From: Pseudomicrostroma phylloplanum
Lineage: Eukaryota > Basidiomycota > Exobasidiomycetes > Microstromatales
NCBI GenBank assembly: GCA_039545275.1
Contig: BCHS01000003.1
Span: 434,001-498,000, forward strand
Reading direction: 5' to 3'
Length of the DNA: 64,000 nucleotides
Shown: positions 44,030 to 54,206 of the stretch, in pieces
How positions within the stretch are numbered: position 1 is the stretch's first letter
Layout of the letters: every line of letters starts with the position of its first letter
Position numbers and translations under genes: made by a program
The notes under the pieces: generated by a model
Database searches by the model: none
Told to the model about the DNA's origin: nothing
Seen by the model: only the letters and a program-made list of their open reading frames with translations

Positions 44030-47000
44030 TCAGGGAGCGCCGGCAACATTGCCCGGTGCAGGAGCAGGAGCAGAAGCAAAAGCAGCAGGCACGCCCGTTG
44101 AGACCTCTGAAGAAGCAGGGGCAGTCGCACCCGCACCCGCACCCGCACCCGCACCCGCACCCGCACCCGCACCCGCAACAGTCCCAGCCGCTGCTGCTAG
44201 AGGCTGAGGCGAGTTGGTCCTCGGCTGAGGGTGCGGCTGCAACCTCGATGCCCTCTGGCTCGGCGTGGCACCCACCATTCCCGAGGCCCCAAGTGCCCCT
44301 CCCGCTCCATCGACGCCTTTGGTCGAGGAGAAGGAACGGGCCCTGGAACCGAAGGGTCTGAGCACAGCCGCGCTCGACTCATCCGCCTTGCCCTTGGCTG
44401 TGAATCCCGTAGACTCAAAGAAGCCCAGCACGCCAATGTAGGTAGGTTCGGCGGGAGAACCCCCGCGTGCGAGGGAGCCGTCCGTGGAGGCAGCGACAGA
44501 GGAGGGCCGCCTCTGGCCTGTTCCAGGCGCAGGCTCGTCCTCCCTGTCCTCTGCTGGGCCAACACTTGCCGCCGAAGACACCCTCGATGTCCGGCGAGTC
44601 TCGCTGATCGGCAGAGGCGTCTCCTGGCCCGGGAAGGTAGGGCCAAATTGACTAAAGGGCCCGCTTCTGGGTTCGCCAAAGGCGCCGACGCTGCCTGAAG
44701 TGGACGGACGAGGAGGTCCAGAAGCCGCACCTCTGCTCCTCATCGCCGGTGACATGCTCAGCGCTGAGCTGGCTCTACGTCCCGCAGTTGGCAGGCCAGG
44801 CGAGTACGCCTCTGATTGCCCACGCGAGTTCCTTTGAGGAGAAGAAGACCTGTCTGCAGTTGCGCCCGCTGCTTGGGAGACGCTGGAAGCGGTGGGAGAG
44901 ATGTCTGCTCCTGAGTCTTGCGACAAGTGCCGGGGTACAGCGGAATCGTTGGTTCCTACGTCGGAGACGCTACCGTGCTCACTGCCCACGGGGCCAAGCG
45001 GAGGAGCGGCATTGTTGATCGCCTTTGTCATCTTCTCCTTGCGTGCCGCCATCTTTCTTCCCTCGACCGATTCCAGCTCTCCCTCTCGCCAGCCGAGGGT
45101 ATCGGTAACGAAGGCAGCACAGTTTGCTCGCTTCCAGAGCAGAGCCTGCAGGGAGTCGACATCTTTGTCAAAGGCAGCGCGGTTCTTCCAAGGATGGGCC
45201 CAAGAGGCAAAGGAAGATTCGCTAGCGCCGCCAATCACCCTCCCTTGACCTGCATGGCCAACAGCTCGAGACAGCAAGGCATGCTTTTCTTCCTCGGCTT
45301 CCCTCCAAAGCAGTTCCCGCATCGAGGAGAAGAGTTCCGCTCTGTGGACGGTGAGCAAATTCAACAATACGGCGACGTTGTTTGGTGCGAAGCCGCTATT
45401 CGAAAGACCTTGGCCAATCTGAGATCGGTAGGTGAAGTGCTTGGTCCAATCGACTTTACTCGAGTCCGATTGAGCGATGCTTTCCCGATCCTGAGGGTCG
45501 ACCAAGAGCGGCATCTTACGAGGGTTGCCGATCTGTACGTCCCGAAGGTCGGAAACGATCAAGGAAGTGGGAACCACTGACAGTACTTGCGAATTGATGA
45601 ACCGCCTCGCGAGGAGTCTCTCGATTGCGTCTTCTATCGCGCCAAACTGGCGGGGTGGCTGGGGCACCTGCTCCGTGAGGCCACCGCCCACAGATGACCC
45701 AGCGGCTGCCTTGCGCATCTTCGATAGGGACACATGTGTCACATTGCCAACGAAGGTGAAATTGTTCTCGAGCTGTCGATGGACGCAAGGGAATAGGTTC
45801 AGCCTTCATTTCATTGCAAACAAATTTTCTTTCTACCACTCACCACTTCTAGTCGCCCATCGGGCTTCAGTACCCTTGTCATCTCGGTCAGAAACGCATC
45901 CCACTGGTCTTCTTGAAGGGAGTATGCACCAACGAAACGCACATGGACAAAGTCGAAGGACGCAGTGGGGAAGGGTAGCTCCTCCAAGAAGTTGGCCACG
46001 ACCCAGGAGATCCTCTTTTGTAGATCTGGGTCCGTGAGCTGCGCCAGCGGGGTCTGGCAGGGCACCATGTCCAGACCGATGAACTCTGCATTCTTCCATT
46101 CCCGGGCAGCATCGAGACACCATGCGCCGCACCCTGTACCTAGGTCGAGCACCTTTGTTGGATGTTCATCGCCCCACGGTATAAGGCTATGCCTCTTCGA
46201 TAGACATTCATAGGTGACGCTGTGCAAGATGAGCTCGCTCTCCATTGCTTCAAAGCTGTGTGGAAGGATGTACGGGACCACCGTCTTGGGATACGCATGG
46301 TATCTACTTTTCCTCTTGGCGCCGCTACTGGTGCGATAATCGATGTAGGTAAAGTAATCGTCCAGCTCCCAGCGCGCGGACGACAGCGCTGGATCTTCGG
46401 CTTCTTCCACGAGCGCCTCGTGATGTTTCGTCGAGGGCCGTAGACCGCCATTGCTGTGCGACTGTAGAGAGGGCATCTTATGTAGAGTTGAACGCGGTCG
46501 CTCTTCTTCCTCTGTCTTTCTTGTCACAGTATCCAGGCTCGATGTGGACGCGGCCATTCCTGCACTATTGCCGGAATTCTCTCTCGAACCAGTTCCAGGC
46601 CTTCTGATCTTTGGAGGCGGGTTGTAGAGGTAGTAGCCATTGACGTACCTCGCTCCTGTTGAGCCCGCATGGCTGCGAAAGGGAGCGGCGGGACTCGCCG
46701 ACTGAGCTCGTCGAAGCTCGGCCTGAGAGAAGGCAGGGACAAGGCCGAGTCTTACAGGAAATGGCTGATCCCGAAGCTCCTCGCATGGGTCTGGCTTTGC
46801 CATTTCCGCCCAGCTGGAGTTTCTGGCTGGACGAGATGAAGCATCAACCCAGGTGATGTCTGTATCTGATGACTTTCTCGTCTCTAGAGAAGGGGGTGGG
46901 CCTTCCATCGAGGAGGTATCAGCTTGGCCGAGTGTTTGCTCGTACCTAGCTCGAGACTTTGGTCGTGAGACATAAGCGTGAGAGGCGCTGCCTCTCTCTT

Positions 47001-47619
47001 CGGATGACGTCTCGCGATGGGATGATGTAGTGGGCGACAAGGGCATCGCTGCACCGAGACGGCTGTGCGAGTCAAGTGTGTTTGATCGCGATGGTCCGTC
47101 TGCAGATGAGCTGCTTCCGGGGCAGGGGCTAGCCGCCACGCCGCTGGGGCTCGCGTAGATGTTTGCCGGCGCTAAGGCTCCCGCTCCGCCTCTTCCGGCC
47201 ATCCTGACCCTGGCCTTGGGCGGGGAGACGTTGGAGGACATCCCAGCGCTCGTGGTCATGGTGAGGGGGGTGAATACGGCAGACTGACTATCAGACCTTG
47301 CTCTACTGGGGGATGTATGTTGCTGCCGATGCTGCTCGCCAGCCGAAGTGACCCCGTCTGAGCTCAGCGGGGTGGAGTGATACTGTTTTGGGCTGTGAGA
47401 GAGCAGAGGCGAGCCTGTGCTCCTGAAGGCCCCGAAGGCCTTGGGCGCGTGCGCGTGGCCAGCGGACCATGGCCTGCGCTTAGCTTTTGGCCCGGCGTTT
47501 GCGGAGGATCTCGAGGCTATCGAAGGGGCATAGAGTTGCGGAGCTACATCCGGCGAATCGTAAGAGGTAGGCCATCCTTGACGATGGGCAGGAAGGCTAG
47601 AATGGTGGTCCTCGGTCAT
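44030..47619 (-). CDS. SAM-dependent methyltransferase with long disordered flanks
   Basis: Exons complement 45844-47619 and 44030-45772 give 1172 residues; the start is the ATG at 47619 (MTEDHHSSLPAHRQGWP). Residues 1-400 are disordered and Ser/Pro/Arg-rich. The class I methyltransferase core follows: YHAYPKTVVPYILPHSFEAM, motif I KVLDLGTGCGAWCLDAA, motif II EFIGLDMVPCQTPLAQ, then FPTASFDFVHVRFVGAYSLQ and MTRVLKPDGRLEVV; the intron splits the strand after it. The second exon completes the fold (FINSQVLSVVPTSLIVSDLR, LSNSGFAPNNVAVLLNLLTV) and ends in a 280-residue disordered tail with an Ala-Gly repeat. Similar fungal proteins are annotated only as methyltransferase; substrate unknown, DNA, protein and small molecules all possible. 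Confidence 0.85.
44126..44177. repeat. CCCGCA hexanucleotide repeat (Ala-Gly)
   Basis: About eight perfect CCCGCA units, read on the minus strand as alternating Gly-Ala in the C-terminal tail of the methyltransferase. The unit length keeps the frame, so copy number can change without breaking the protein. Confidence 0.85.
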
Positions 47620-47865
47620 CGCGAAGGAGATGATCGATGGCGAACCGGCCAATTGCGCCGGCGGTTGGAAGAGGGCTAGGACGACTTCAGAGGAACTTCA
47701 AGGGGGGCGGGAAAGCTCGGCGGGGATGATAGAGCGGCCCAAAGGCTACCGCATTTCAGGATCTGCAAGATGTGCGTTGATGAGGCTCGAGCAACAGGAA
47801 GGAGGGCTGGTGCTCCGTGGCAAAGTGCTACGTCTGCGTTGGTACACGACTGACAGAGGACAGTA

Positions 47866-47936
47866 GGAGAGCGTGTGGGAGAAAGCAGGAGGAGCGTGTG
47901 GGAGACAGCAGGAGGAGCGTGTGGGAGAAGCAGGAG
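47866..47936. repeat. Tandem repeat, unit about 24 bases, three copies
   Basis: Three copies of GAGCGTGTGGGAGANAGCAG-type units in tandem, differing by one or two bases and one short deletion, in the leader of the methyltransferase gene. Confidence 0.8.
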
Positions 47937-48213
47937 AGTAATGTAGACGGAAAAGGAGATGAATTAACAAGTTAGGTTCAAGGCGCACGCAATGGCTGGA
48001 AGAGCAAGAATGGGTGAACGACGAAAATAGGACCCTTGGAGGCGCAAAGGGTAGCAGAGGTGGCTGCAGGGGACGATCTAGATGAGGTAGAGGCGTGATG
48101 GTTGTAGAAATCAGTCATGGCAGCGCGCGGGGCAAGGCGGGGGCAAGGCGGGGAACAAAGGCGCGGGCAGAGGGTAAGGCGCCGTGAAGGATGGTGCGAG
48201 CCTGACCTGGACA

Positions 48214-48290
48214 ACAGGCAGGTGGGCAGGCAGGCAGGCAGGCAGGCAGGCAGACAGGCACGCAGGCAGACAGGCAAGCAGACAGACAGC
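48214..48290. repeat. GGCA microsatellite with variant units
   Basis: Roughly eighteen four-base units, GGCA with GACA and AGCA variants at one end, in non-coding DNA. The graded decay of units is typical of an ageing microsatellite. Confidence 0.85.
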
Positions 48291-48800
48291 CACTCGCAGC
48301 CACTCGCAGCCCAAGACGCCACGGCGATGTGCGGCCGTACCAAAACACGAATGCTTCAAGGTACGTTCAAAGTCCACCTCGGTCGGACCTTGATAGAACG
48401 GCACATTTCTCGACCTCGCCAAAACGCATAACCGCGTCAGGCAGGCAGCCCAGCTTCAAAGTCAGCCAGCCAGCCAGCCAGCCCCCCCTTTGAACATTCC
48501 GCGATGGCTGTCAGCCCAAGATGCCGTCAAATTCAGCGCGCAAGGTTTGGGTAAGAGAACAGTGTCACTGGACACATCAAAGTCTAAGGGGTGCTATTGG
48601 GTCGGTTGCTATACATGCTGAGATATGTGGACAGGGAGAAACAGGTAAGGGGAAGGAGATTGTTCTTGGATTCGCGTCGCGTCGCATCTGGTCTGGTCTG
48701 GCCCGGCCTGGACTGGACTGATGGCGACGAGCGAAAAGGCCACCTGCAGGTCTCCCTTCGGGGCGGCGGCATGCACTCCTGCGCGAAGTGTCATGTTCAT

Positions 48801-50465
48801 CTAGAGGTAGTGACTGGCGGCCAAGACGACAAGTACAGCCGAGCAGGCAAAGGTCATGCTGTATCCCAACAGAGGGTGAGTGGCCGCGTTGAAGGACTGG
48901 TAGCTATCGCCCGAGCTCGAGCTCGAGCTCTCAGAGCTGCCATTGACGTTCGTGCCACCTTGAGGGGCTGCATTGGCGCCGTTGGCACCGATGGACCTGG
49001 ACGTATCAGTATAGCCGCTAGCGAGACACTTTCCAGCAATCGGATCCCAAAAGGGAGTATCGCAATCGCTGGAGATTCGAACTCGGACCGACCCGTCGTT
49101 GTTCTTCTGGGCAGGGTTCGGATTGGCGGGAGATGGCGTGGTCTCGGGGCAGCCATAGCATGTGTAGAAGGGCGAATTGTTCAGCGGGTCTCCCGCTACA
49201 TCGCTGATGCAATGCTGGAGCAAGCCTGCCTCGAGGTGTGGAATGCCAGAGCAGATGGGCTCCGTCAGGTTCGGCGTGTTGCACTTGAACTCGTCGAGTG
49301 TATGGAGCTCGCTCGCCTTGACCGGGTTGCGGATCCAGGCTAGGAGCTGCTGGTTGGTCACGAACCAGACGTTGGGCATGGAGCTGTTCAAGGTTGCCCA
49401 GTCGAGGAACTCATTCAGCATTGCCACCGTCGAGGTCTTATCGGGCAAACCTGGGTACCCAGAGGCGATGTTGATGGGATGACTGTACATGCCGAAGGGC
49501 AGTTTGCGAGCGTAGTGGTCGAGGAAAGTCTTCTTCATCCAACCGAGTACAACTTCAGGCTCGTCCTCCAGCCAGGGATCCATCAGGTAGGCAGTGCCTG
49601 CATCGTCGTAAACACTGTACATCGGAATCTCCCAAAGGCCAGGCAGCTTTGGTTCGCCAGAACAAAGCCCAGGGATCTCATCTCCACAGTCATTTGCGGA
49701 TCCGTAGTCCAGACTGTACGGCCAGTATGCCTCAGAACGGTCGCTCGTGACAGGCACCGAGGAGGACATACTCGAGTCGTAAGTGAAGCCGATACTCGCC
49801 AAGTGTTGCAACGTCTCTACGGTGTAGTTTAGATATGGCGTCCTGAATCCAGCCAGAGCTCGGTAGGTGATACCAGATAGGGCGTTCAGGGCGATGAGGT
49901 TTCCACCAATTTCTTCCTCGGAAGGTTGCGCTGCATGCGTAACTGTGTGCCCAGCGACCTCCCATTGACGGTCGACTGCTAGCTCTGTGATCATGCTGTA
50001 GTTGGTGTAAGCGAGAGAGGCATACACAGTAGCTCTAGCGGCACAGCCATTTGGATTGGTGCGGCCCCCGAGGATACTGTCGATGGCTTGAACAGTGAAC
50101 GATTGAACCGCATCGTCTGCGGTCACTGTGAGGAACATAGGAATTTGTGAGAGTTCGAGGTCACCTGGAGGAATCGTCGAAGCGCAGCGACAGTTATTCT
50201 CGATCAAGCACACCGAGGGGTCGCATTTGTAGGCGGCAGCTGCGGCTCCTCCGGAGCTTCCAGGCGAGCTTCCTTCGCCCGAGGAGACGGCTTGGCGACG
50301 TGCGAGGTTGTGCTTCCTTGGGTTACAGCCCTCATCGAGGAGCGAATGAGCCCTTACTGGAAGGACAGTAGAAGTGAGGAAGAGAGCGAAAAGCAGCACC
50401 AGGCTAGCAAGCTTTGTGGTCTTGGTCGTGATGGGGTCTGAGGCGGTTGTCTTGGTCGTGATCAT
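48801..50465 (-). CDS. Polysaccharide (chitin) deacetylase-like, GPI-anchored
   Basis: Single exon, 554 residues. N-terminal signal peptide after a short Thr/Lys-rich lead (LASLVLLFALFLTSTVLPVR, cleavage likely after VRA). A Cys-rich segment CDPSVCLIENNCRCAS precedes the NodB-homology domain: PMFLTVTADDAVQSFTVQAI at the first-motif position, VAGHTVTHAAQPSEEEI with the HxxxH metal pair, FRTPYLNYTVETLQHLASIG (third motif, R-x-P-Y) and FTYDSSMSSSVPVTSD. The end is Ser-rich ([16 protein letters not shown]) with a terminal hydrophobic helix, a GPI-attachment signal. It should act on chitin or a related wall polymer outside the cell. The first motif is TADDAV rather than TFDDGP; both Asp are kept. 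The start ATG lies inside a 30-base repeat. Confidence 0.88.
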   Translation of the reverse strand: MITTKTTASDPITTKTTKLASLVLLFALFLTSTVLPVRAHSLLDEGCNPRKHNLARRQAVSSGEGSSPGSSGGAAAAAYKCDPSVCLIENNCRCASTIPPGDLELSQIPMFLTVTADDAVQSFTVQAIDSILGGRTNPNGCAARATVYASLAYTNYSMITELAVDRQWEVAGHTVTHAAQPSEEEIGGNLIALNALSGITYRALAGFRTPYLNYTVETLQHLASIGFTYDSSMSSSVPVTSDRSEAYWPYSLDYGSANDCGDEIPGLCSGEPKLPGLWEIPMYSVYDDAGTAYLMDPWLEDEPEVVLGWMKKTFLDHYARKLPFGMYSHPINIASGYPGLPDKTSTVAMLNEFLDWATLNSSMPNVWFVTNQQLLAWIRNPVKASELHTLDEFKCNTPNLTEPICSGIPHLEAGLLQHCISDVAGDPLNNSPFYTCYGCPETTPSPANPNPAQKNNDGSVRVRISSDCDTPFWDPIAGKCLASGYTDTSRSIGANGANAAPQGGTNVNGSSESSSSSSGDSYQSFNAATHPLLGYSMTFACSAVLVVLAASHYL

Positions 50466-50517
50466 GTCTGAGGCGGTCGTCTTGGTTATCTTGGTCGTGA
50501 TTGTGAGTGAGGCAGTC
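50419..50517. repeat. 30-base tandem repeat spanning the deacetylase start codon
   Basis: Three copies of a 30-base unit (GTCTTGGTCGTGAT plus GTCTGAGGCGG on the plus strand). Copies one and two are near perfect, the third carries a small insertion. Read on the minus strand they encode TTASDPITTKT-type repeats; the gene's ATG exists only because the second copy has CAT where the first has GGG. Confidence 0.85.
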
Positions 50518-50967
50518 AGTCCATTGGGAGAGGGTTTGAGGGAAAGAAGAAGGTTGGAAAGATGCCCGCGCTACGAAAAGGACCCCCATTGCGAGAGACG
50601 ACTAAGGGGCCACCGGATGGATGCACATGGTGCAGCCAGGGGTATAGTTTCATGCACCCTGCACGGGCTCATCCGCCGGGGGCCCGACAACGGAACTCTC
50701 GTGTAGGAACCGGAACTGTAGGAACCGGAACGGGACCACTCCGGGAATGACGGTACGGATTGCCGTAGCGTTCGGGTCATGGTTCGCGCGTGACCCGGTA
50801 GCAAACGCAGCCAGCTACCTTGTCTCGCGGCCTCTGCGAAAAGTTTTTCTCTTCTCAACCCTACTGCGACACCCACTTTCCTAGATTGACCACTCACTAA
50901 TCCACGACTTCCTTTCGATGATGGGGCCTTCACTTCTTGATCAATAGAGCTTCAACAGGAAGTACAC
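50466..50967. promoter_or_regulatory. Promoter region of the deacetylase gene and left flank of the orphan locus
   Basis: 500 bases, with a short direct repeat GGAACCGGAAC/TGTAGGAACCGGAAC near 50700-50735. No gene seen. Confidence 0.4.
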
Positions 50968-52178
50968 ATGCAGTCTCAGCGAAGGCAAGGCTACATACCG
51001 TCCCATGTCAGAGGGTTCGCCACCATCAAGCTACATTCGACCTGCAAGAAGATGAGCCCAATGCCTTCTTATACCCCCAACCTTGTACCCTCAACCTCGT
51101 CAGCCGACGTGCAGATAGACTTCTGGCTTAAGAGGAGAGTCGTGCAGCACTATCTTCAGAACGTCGGACACTCCGACAACGACACCGCAAGACATTCAAG
51201 GAGGCTTCCCGAGCGACTACGAGCGAATCGGACCCAGCGATTGATCACAACGTTGTCTACAGACGAGACTATTGATCCGAACGAAGTCATCGTGACCGGC
51301 AGAGCAACAATCTACCTTGCCGCAACTCCAAGCTGGCCATCAATGTCCTCACACGCAAGCTTTACTCTGGGAACACGGACTTTCTTCTCGAGGAGCTGGC
51401 TTCTCTCGGGCCTCTCTTGCACCGCAGCAGAGAAGAATGATGGGTCGCTCGCACAGCAACGCAGCAGCAGCCTCTTGCAGGCACCTGCTAGTCCCACTGA
51501 TACCACTAGAAGGCCAAGCAGAGAAACAGCAAAACCAGCAGTTGAACGCTCATCCCAGCGGATTAAGCCATGATCTTATCACTCGTGTATATGTTGGGAG
51601 CAGAAATGCATTGACGACAAGGTGAGTCTGCGCTCAAAGGCATGTCTCGCAGTCCAGCACGTAGTCTGATCCTGTTGTATTTCGCTCCTATGCTCCCTTC
51701 TCAGATACCACGGAGCTCGCAGAATTATGGTAGTAAGCCGTCTACCAGCAACGACACGCTGGGTATCTCACTCTTGCCCAGATTCAGAGTGCCAGGTGTA
51801 CCGGCAACGCTGCAAGTTTCCTTGACCTTCAGCAGTGAAACTAGGCCTCCCCAATTTGACATGAGCTTCAGACACGCCCCCTTCGCCGAGCAACCTTGCA
51901 GCAACATGGTCATTGGCGTAAACTGCTCAGACCACTGGATTCTTGCCCGCGCACACCAACGATCTCTGCCATACAATGAGAGGTACCGCTCAGAGCAACA
52001 AGACCGTCGGTTTGTCTCTGAGGGCAGTCTCGGTGCAGCAGTGGTCCCTGCGGTCGACACGGTTCTTTCCGGCTGCTGGCAAACAGACAGTGCCGCAGTC
52101 ACGTTGATCTTCCTAAGCTGTCAAGATCAAGTCGTCAGCGATCAATGTGCGAAAGCACTGGGCCTGTTGCCCGACTGA
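50968..52178 (+). CDS. Candidate orphan gene, structure unresolved (possibly decayed)
   Basis: Protein-like stretches occur on the plus strand but in different frames: from 50968 (ADVQIDFWLKRRVVQHYLQN, then LRANRTQRLITTLSTDETI), then 51303-51437 (NSKLAINVLTRKLYSGNTDF, LLEELASLGPLLHRS), then 51705-52178 (ISLLPRFRVPGVPATLQVSL, then CSNMVIGVNCSDHWILARAH). One good intron is visible: donor GTGAGT at 51622 and acceptor CTTCTCAG ending at 51704, joining in phase CIDDK to IPRSSQNYG. The other frame changes lack convincing splice sites, so this is either a gene with unusual introns or a pseudogene with frameshifts. No family recognised. Confidence 0.35.
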
Positions 52179-52253
52179 ATAGCACTCACCGCTATTCCAT
52201 CCGGCCCGTCAGCTCTGTCGCCGAGGGTACTGAGAGCCGTGGACAGACAAGAC

Positions 52254-54040
52254 ATGGCCAACTCCGCGACGCCAAGCGTGGACAGGCTCTGGGCATATCA
52301 GGTCCTAGAGAGAGATCGGATCGGTGCTCATTGTGCCACCAACCTCCGGATCGTCGATTGATCGCGCAACCACGCCCACGGCCGTACGCATTGAGATAGG
52401 CGGACCTCTTGGAGATCGCCATCGTGGCGAACAACACGATCAGACATGCGCTGGGAGACGCTGTGGCAAATCAGCTGCTGGCCGAAATTGAAGAGCAACT
52501 GGCGACGACAAAGGAAGACCGCGCCTGGCACCAATCTCACAAGAAGTACACATCTGACTTCGAATGGGCTAAAGCCAACAAAGCCGCCATCGTCCGGGCT
52601 CAGGAGGAAGAGGGCTACTCGTTCGAGGAGTACCCGCGCTCCAGCATGCAAGATCTGAGCGATGCGACATCGGCTCGATGTGTTGCTGTGTTGACAAGCT
52701 TAGGCGACGTGAGGGAGAGTCAGGACAGCCTCGATGAAGACGAAGACCTCGAATCGGAAGACGACGACAGCGAGGAAGAAGACGAAGCCGACGATGCTCC
52801 ACCTGCAAGTCCACAGGACGACCAAGGAGATGTTCAAGGCGACGATGGCGACGATGACACCTCAGACGACGAGGACACGCGTACTGGTACATACGGCAGC
52901 AAGTTCGGCACCAGGGGAGTGCTTCGCGAATACGACGAGGACAAGATTGCTGCCGTCGCCTCCGTCGCTGAAGAACTCGAAGTTGCCTCTGGCCGTCGTC
53001 TCCCGCGGCAAGATGGGCAACGTCTTCCTCGTCTCTGGTTCTTTCCGGAGCATTGGACTGATTCTCACTATCTGTCCTACGCGGCCGATGCGGACTGGGC
53101 CGCGGATGACTGCGACGATGCGGATCAGTGTCCTCTTCCCCCGCAACAGTCTGCTTCATCTCCAGCCACCACAAGCACTGCAACTGTCAACGAGGTGGTT
53201 AGGCGAGGAAGGAGCGCCGGGACGCTGTTCCTGGCATGGCTGAGGCTGGAGCTGCTGGGCAAACTCCGGACCTGCCGGCTGACAGGCCTGGAGATGACCT
53301 TTCGGGGCCTGACGGCGAAATTTCACCCTCTTCGCGCGACCAGAGTGGCGCATCTGGTGCACGGATTCCCTCTGTGTTACGGCTTCTCTACGCCGTGGCC
53401 AACTTCCCTCGCGTCATTTGACATCAGGCTCTTCAACGTATCCGTTGAAACCTGGTTCGCAAATAAGTGGCTGAAGTCGTGGCGACTGCCTGCCCTCGGC
53501 AGCATGGTAGCTCGCAGGATCGGCTGGCTGCTGACTCCTCCTACAGCGGCAACGCTCGGGCTGACACCCCTTTCGGTGGAGCAGGTGCGGAGGGTGAAGG
53601 AAGTGTGTGGAGCGAGGATCCGCTTCCGCAACCAGGCAAGCCTCGTCGACAACAGCCTCTCGGAGGGCGAGCAGATCGCTCGAGGGAGGGCTGCTGGCTT
53701 CACCGCCAGGAGTGGCGAGGTGGCTACGGCTAGAGACTGCGGTGGCTGCGGAGGCGGCGGTGGTAGACGCGGTTATGGTGGCCCAGGCGGCGGTGGCGGC
53801 AGCGGCGGCAGAGGTGGCAGAGCCGGCAATGGTGGTAGACGCGGATACGGCGGCACAGGCGACGGTGGCGGCAGCGGCGGCAGAGACAGGACAAAGGGAG
53901 GCGTCGCTGGGCTCTTGAAGAATGGTGTGGAAGCTCAGGTTACAGGGCATGGGCTATCAGTGTCTCGTTTTCGCTTGTGTGTTTTCAGTCATACCCTACA
54001 TCTCTTCTCCGCCTGTTCATCCAAAGAAACAACCCCCTGA
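52254..54040 (+). CDS. Candidate orphan protein, acidic and RGG-rich
   Basis: The frame from 52400 is open for 1641 bases, far longer than its neighbours in other frames, but has no ATG near its left end. Joining 52254-52301 (MANSATPSVDRLWAYQ) to 52400 across a CAG/GTCCTA...GATAG intron in phase 0 gives a natural start and a continuous ADLLEIAIVANNTIRHALGD helix, 562 residues in all; the donor is not the usual GTGAGT, so this is tentative. Features in order: N-terminal helical part, an Asp/Glu-rich tract (about residues 125-175), LWFFPEHWTDSHYLSYAADA, a mixed region, then a Gly/Arg-rich tail (GGGGGRRGYGG, GGSGGRGGRAGNGGRRGYGG) like RNA-binding RGG boxes. No family recognised. Could be several exons of a larger gene with the entry before. 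Confidence 0.45.
53752..53893. repeat. Imperfect 70-base direct repeat encoding RGG box
   Basis: Two copies, beginning GGTGGTAGACGCGG, of a roughly 72-base Gly/Arg-coding unit, the second slightly shorter. They make the RRGYGG...GGSGGR duplication in the candidate orphan protein. Confidence 0.75.
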
Positions 54041-54206
54041 ATCAATTCAACTACAATCTCGCTCATGACATTGTGTGATTTCGCTACCTCAGAACCTCAG
54101 CGATGCCTACGACCTGATTCGATTCGACGGTAAAAAGGGAATGGTAAGGTACATGAATGGAAAACACGGACGACGTCCCCTTCAGCTGTGCTTAGCTCTG
54201 CTCAGC

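Larger units (their letters stand above)
47620..48800. other. Repeat-rich intergenic region
   Basis: 1.18 kb between two minus-strand genes, containing the methyltransferase promoter and the deacetylase 3' UTR. It holds a 23-25-base tandem repeat (47866-47936), a GGCA microsatellite (48214-48290), a duplicated AGCCACTCGC (48288-48310) and CCAG repeats at 48465-48483. No gene seen. Confidence 0.6.

Noticed and set aside
48214..48310. CRISPR-like repeat array
   Set aside because: Units are four bases with no spacers; this is an ordinary microsatellite in a fungal genome.
51880..52178. Possible Ulp1-like cysteine protease (SDHWILA resembles the catalytic His-Trp segment)
   Set aside because: Only one short match; the Asp, Gln and Cys motifs are not present at the expected places, so the likeness is probably accidental.
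50968..54040. Transposable element remnant
   Set aside because: No terminal repeats, target-site duplication, transposase or reverse transcriptase motifs were visible.
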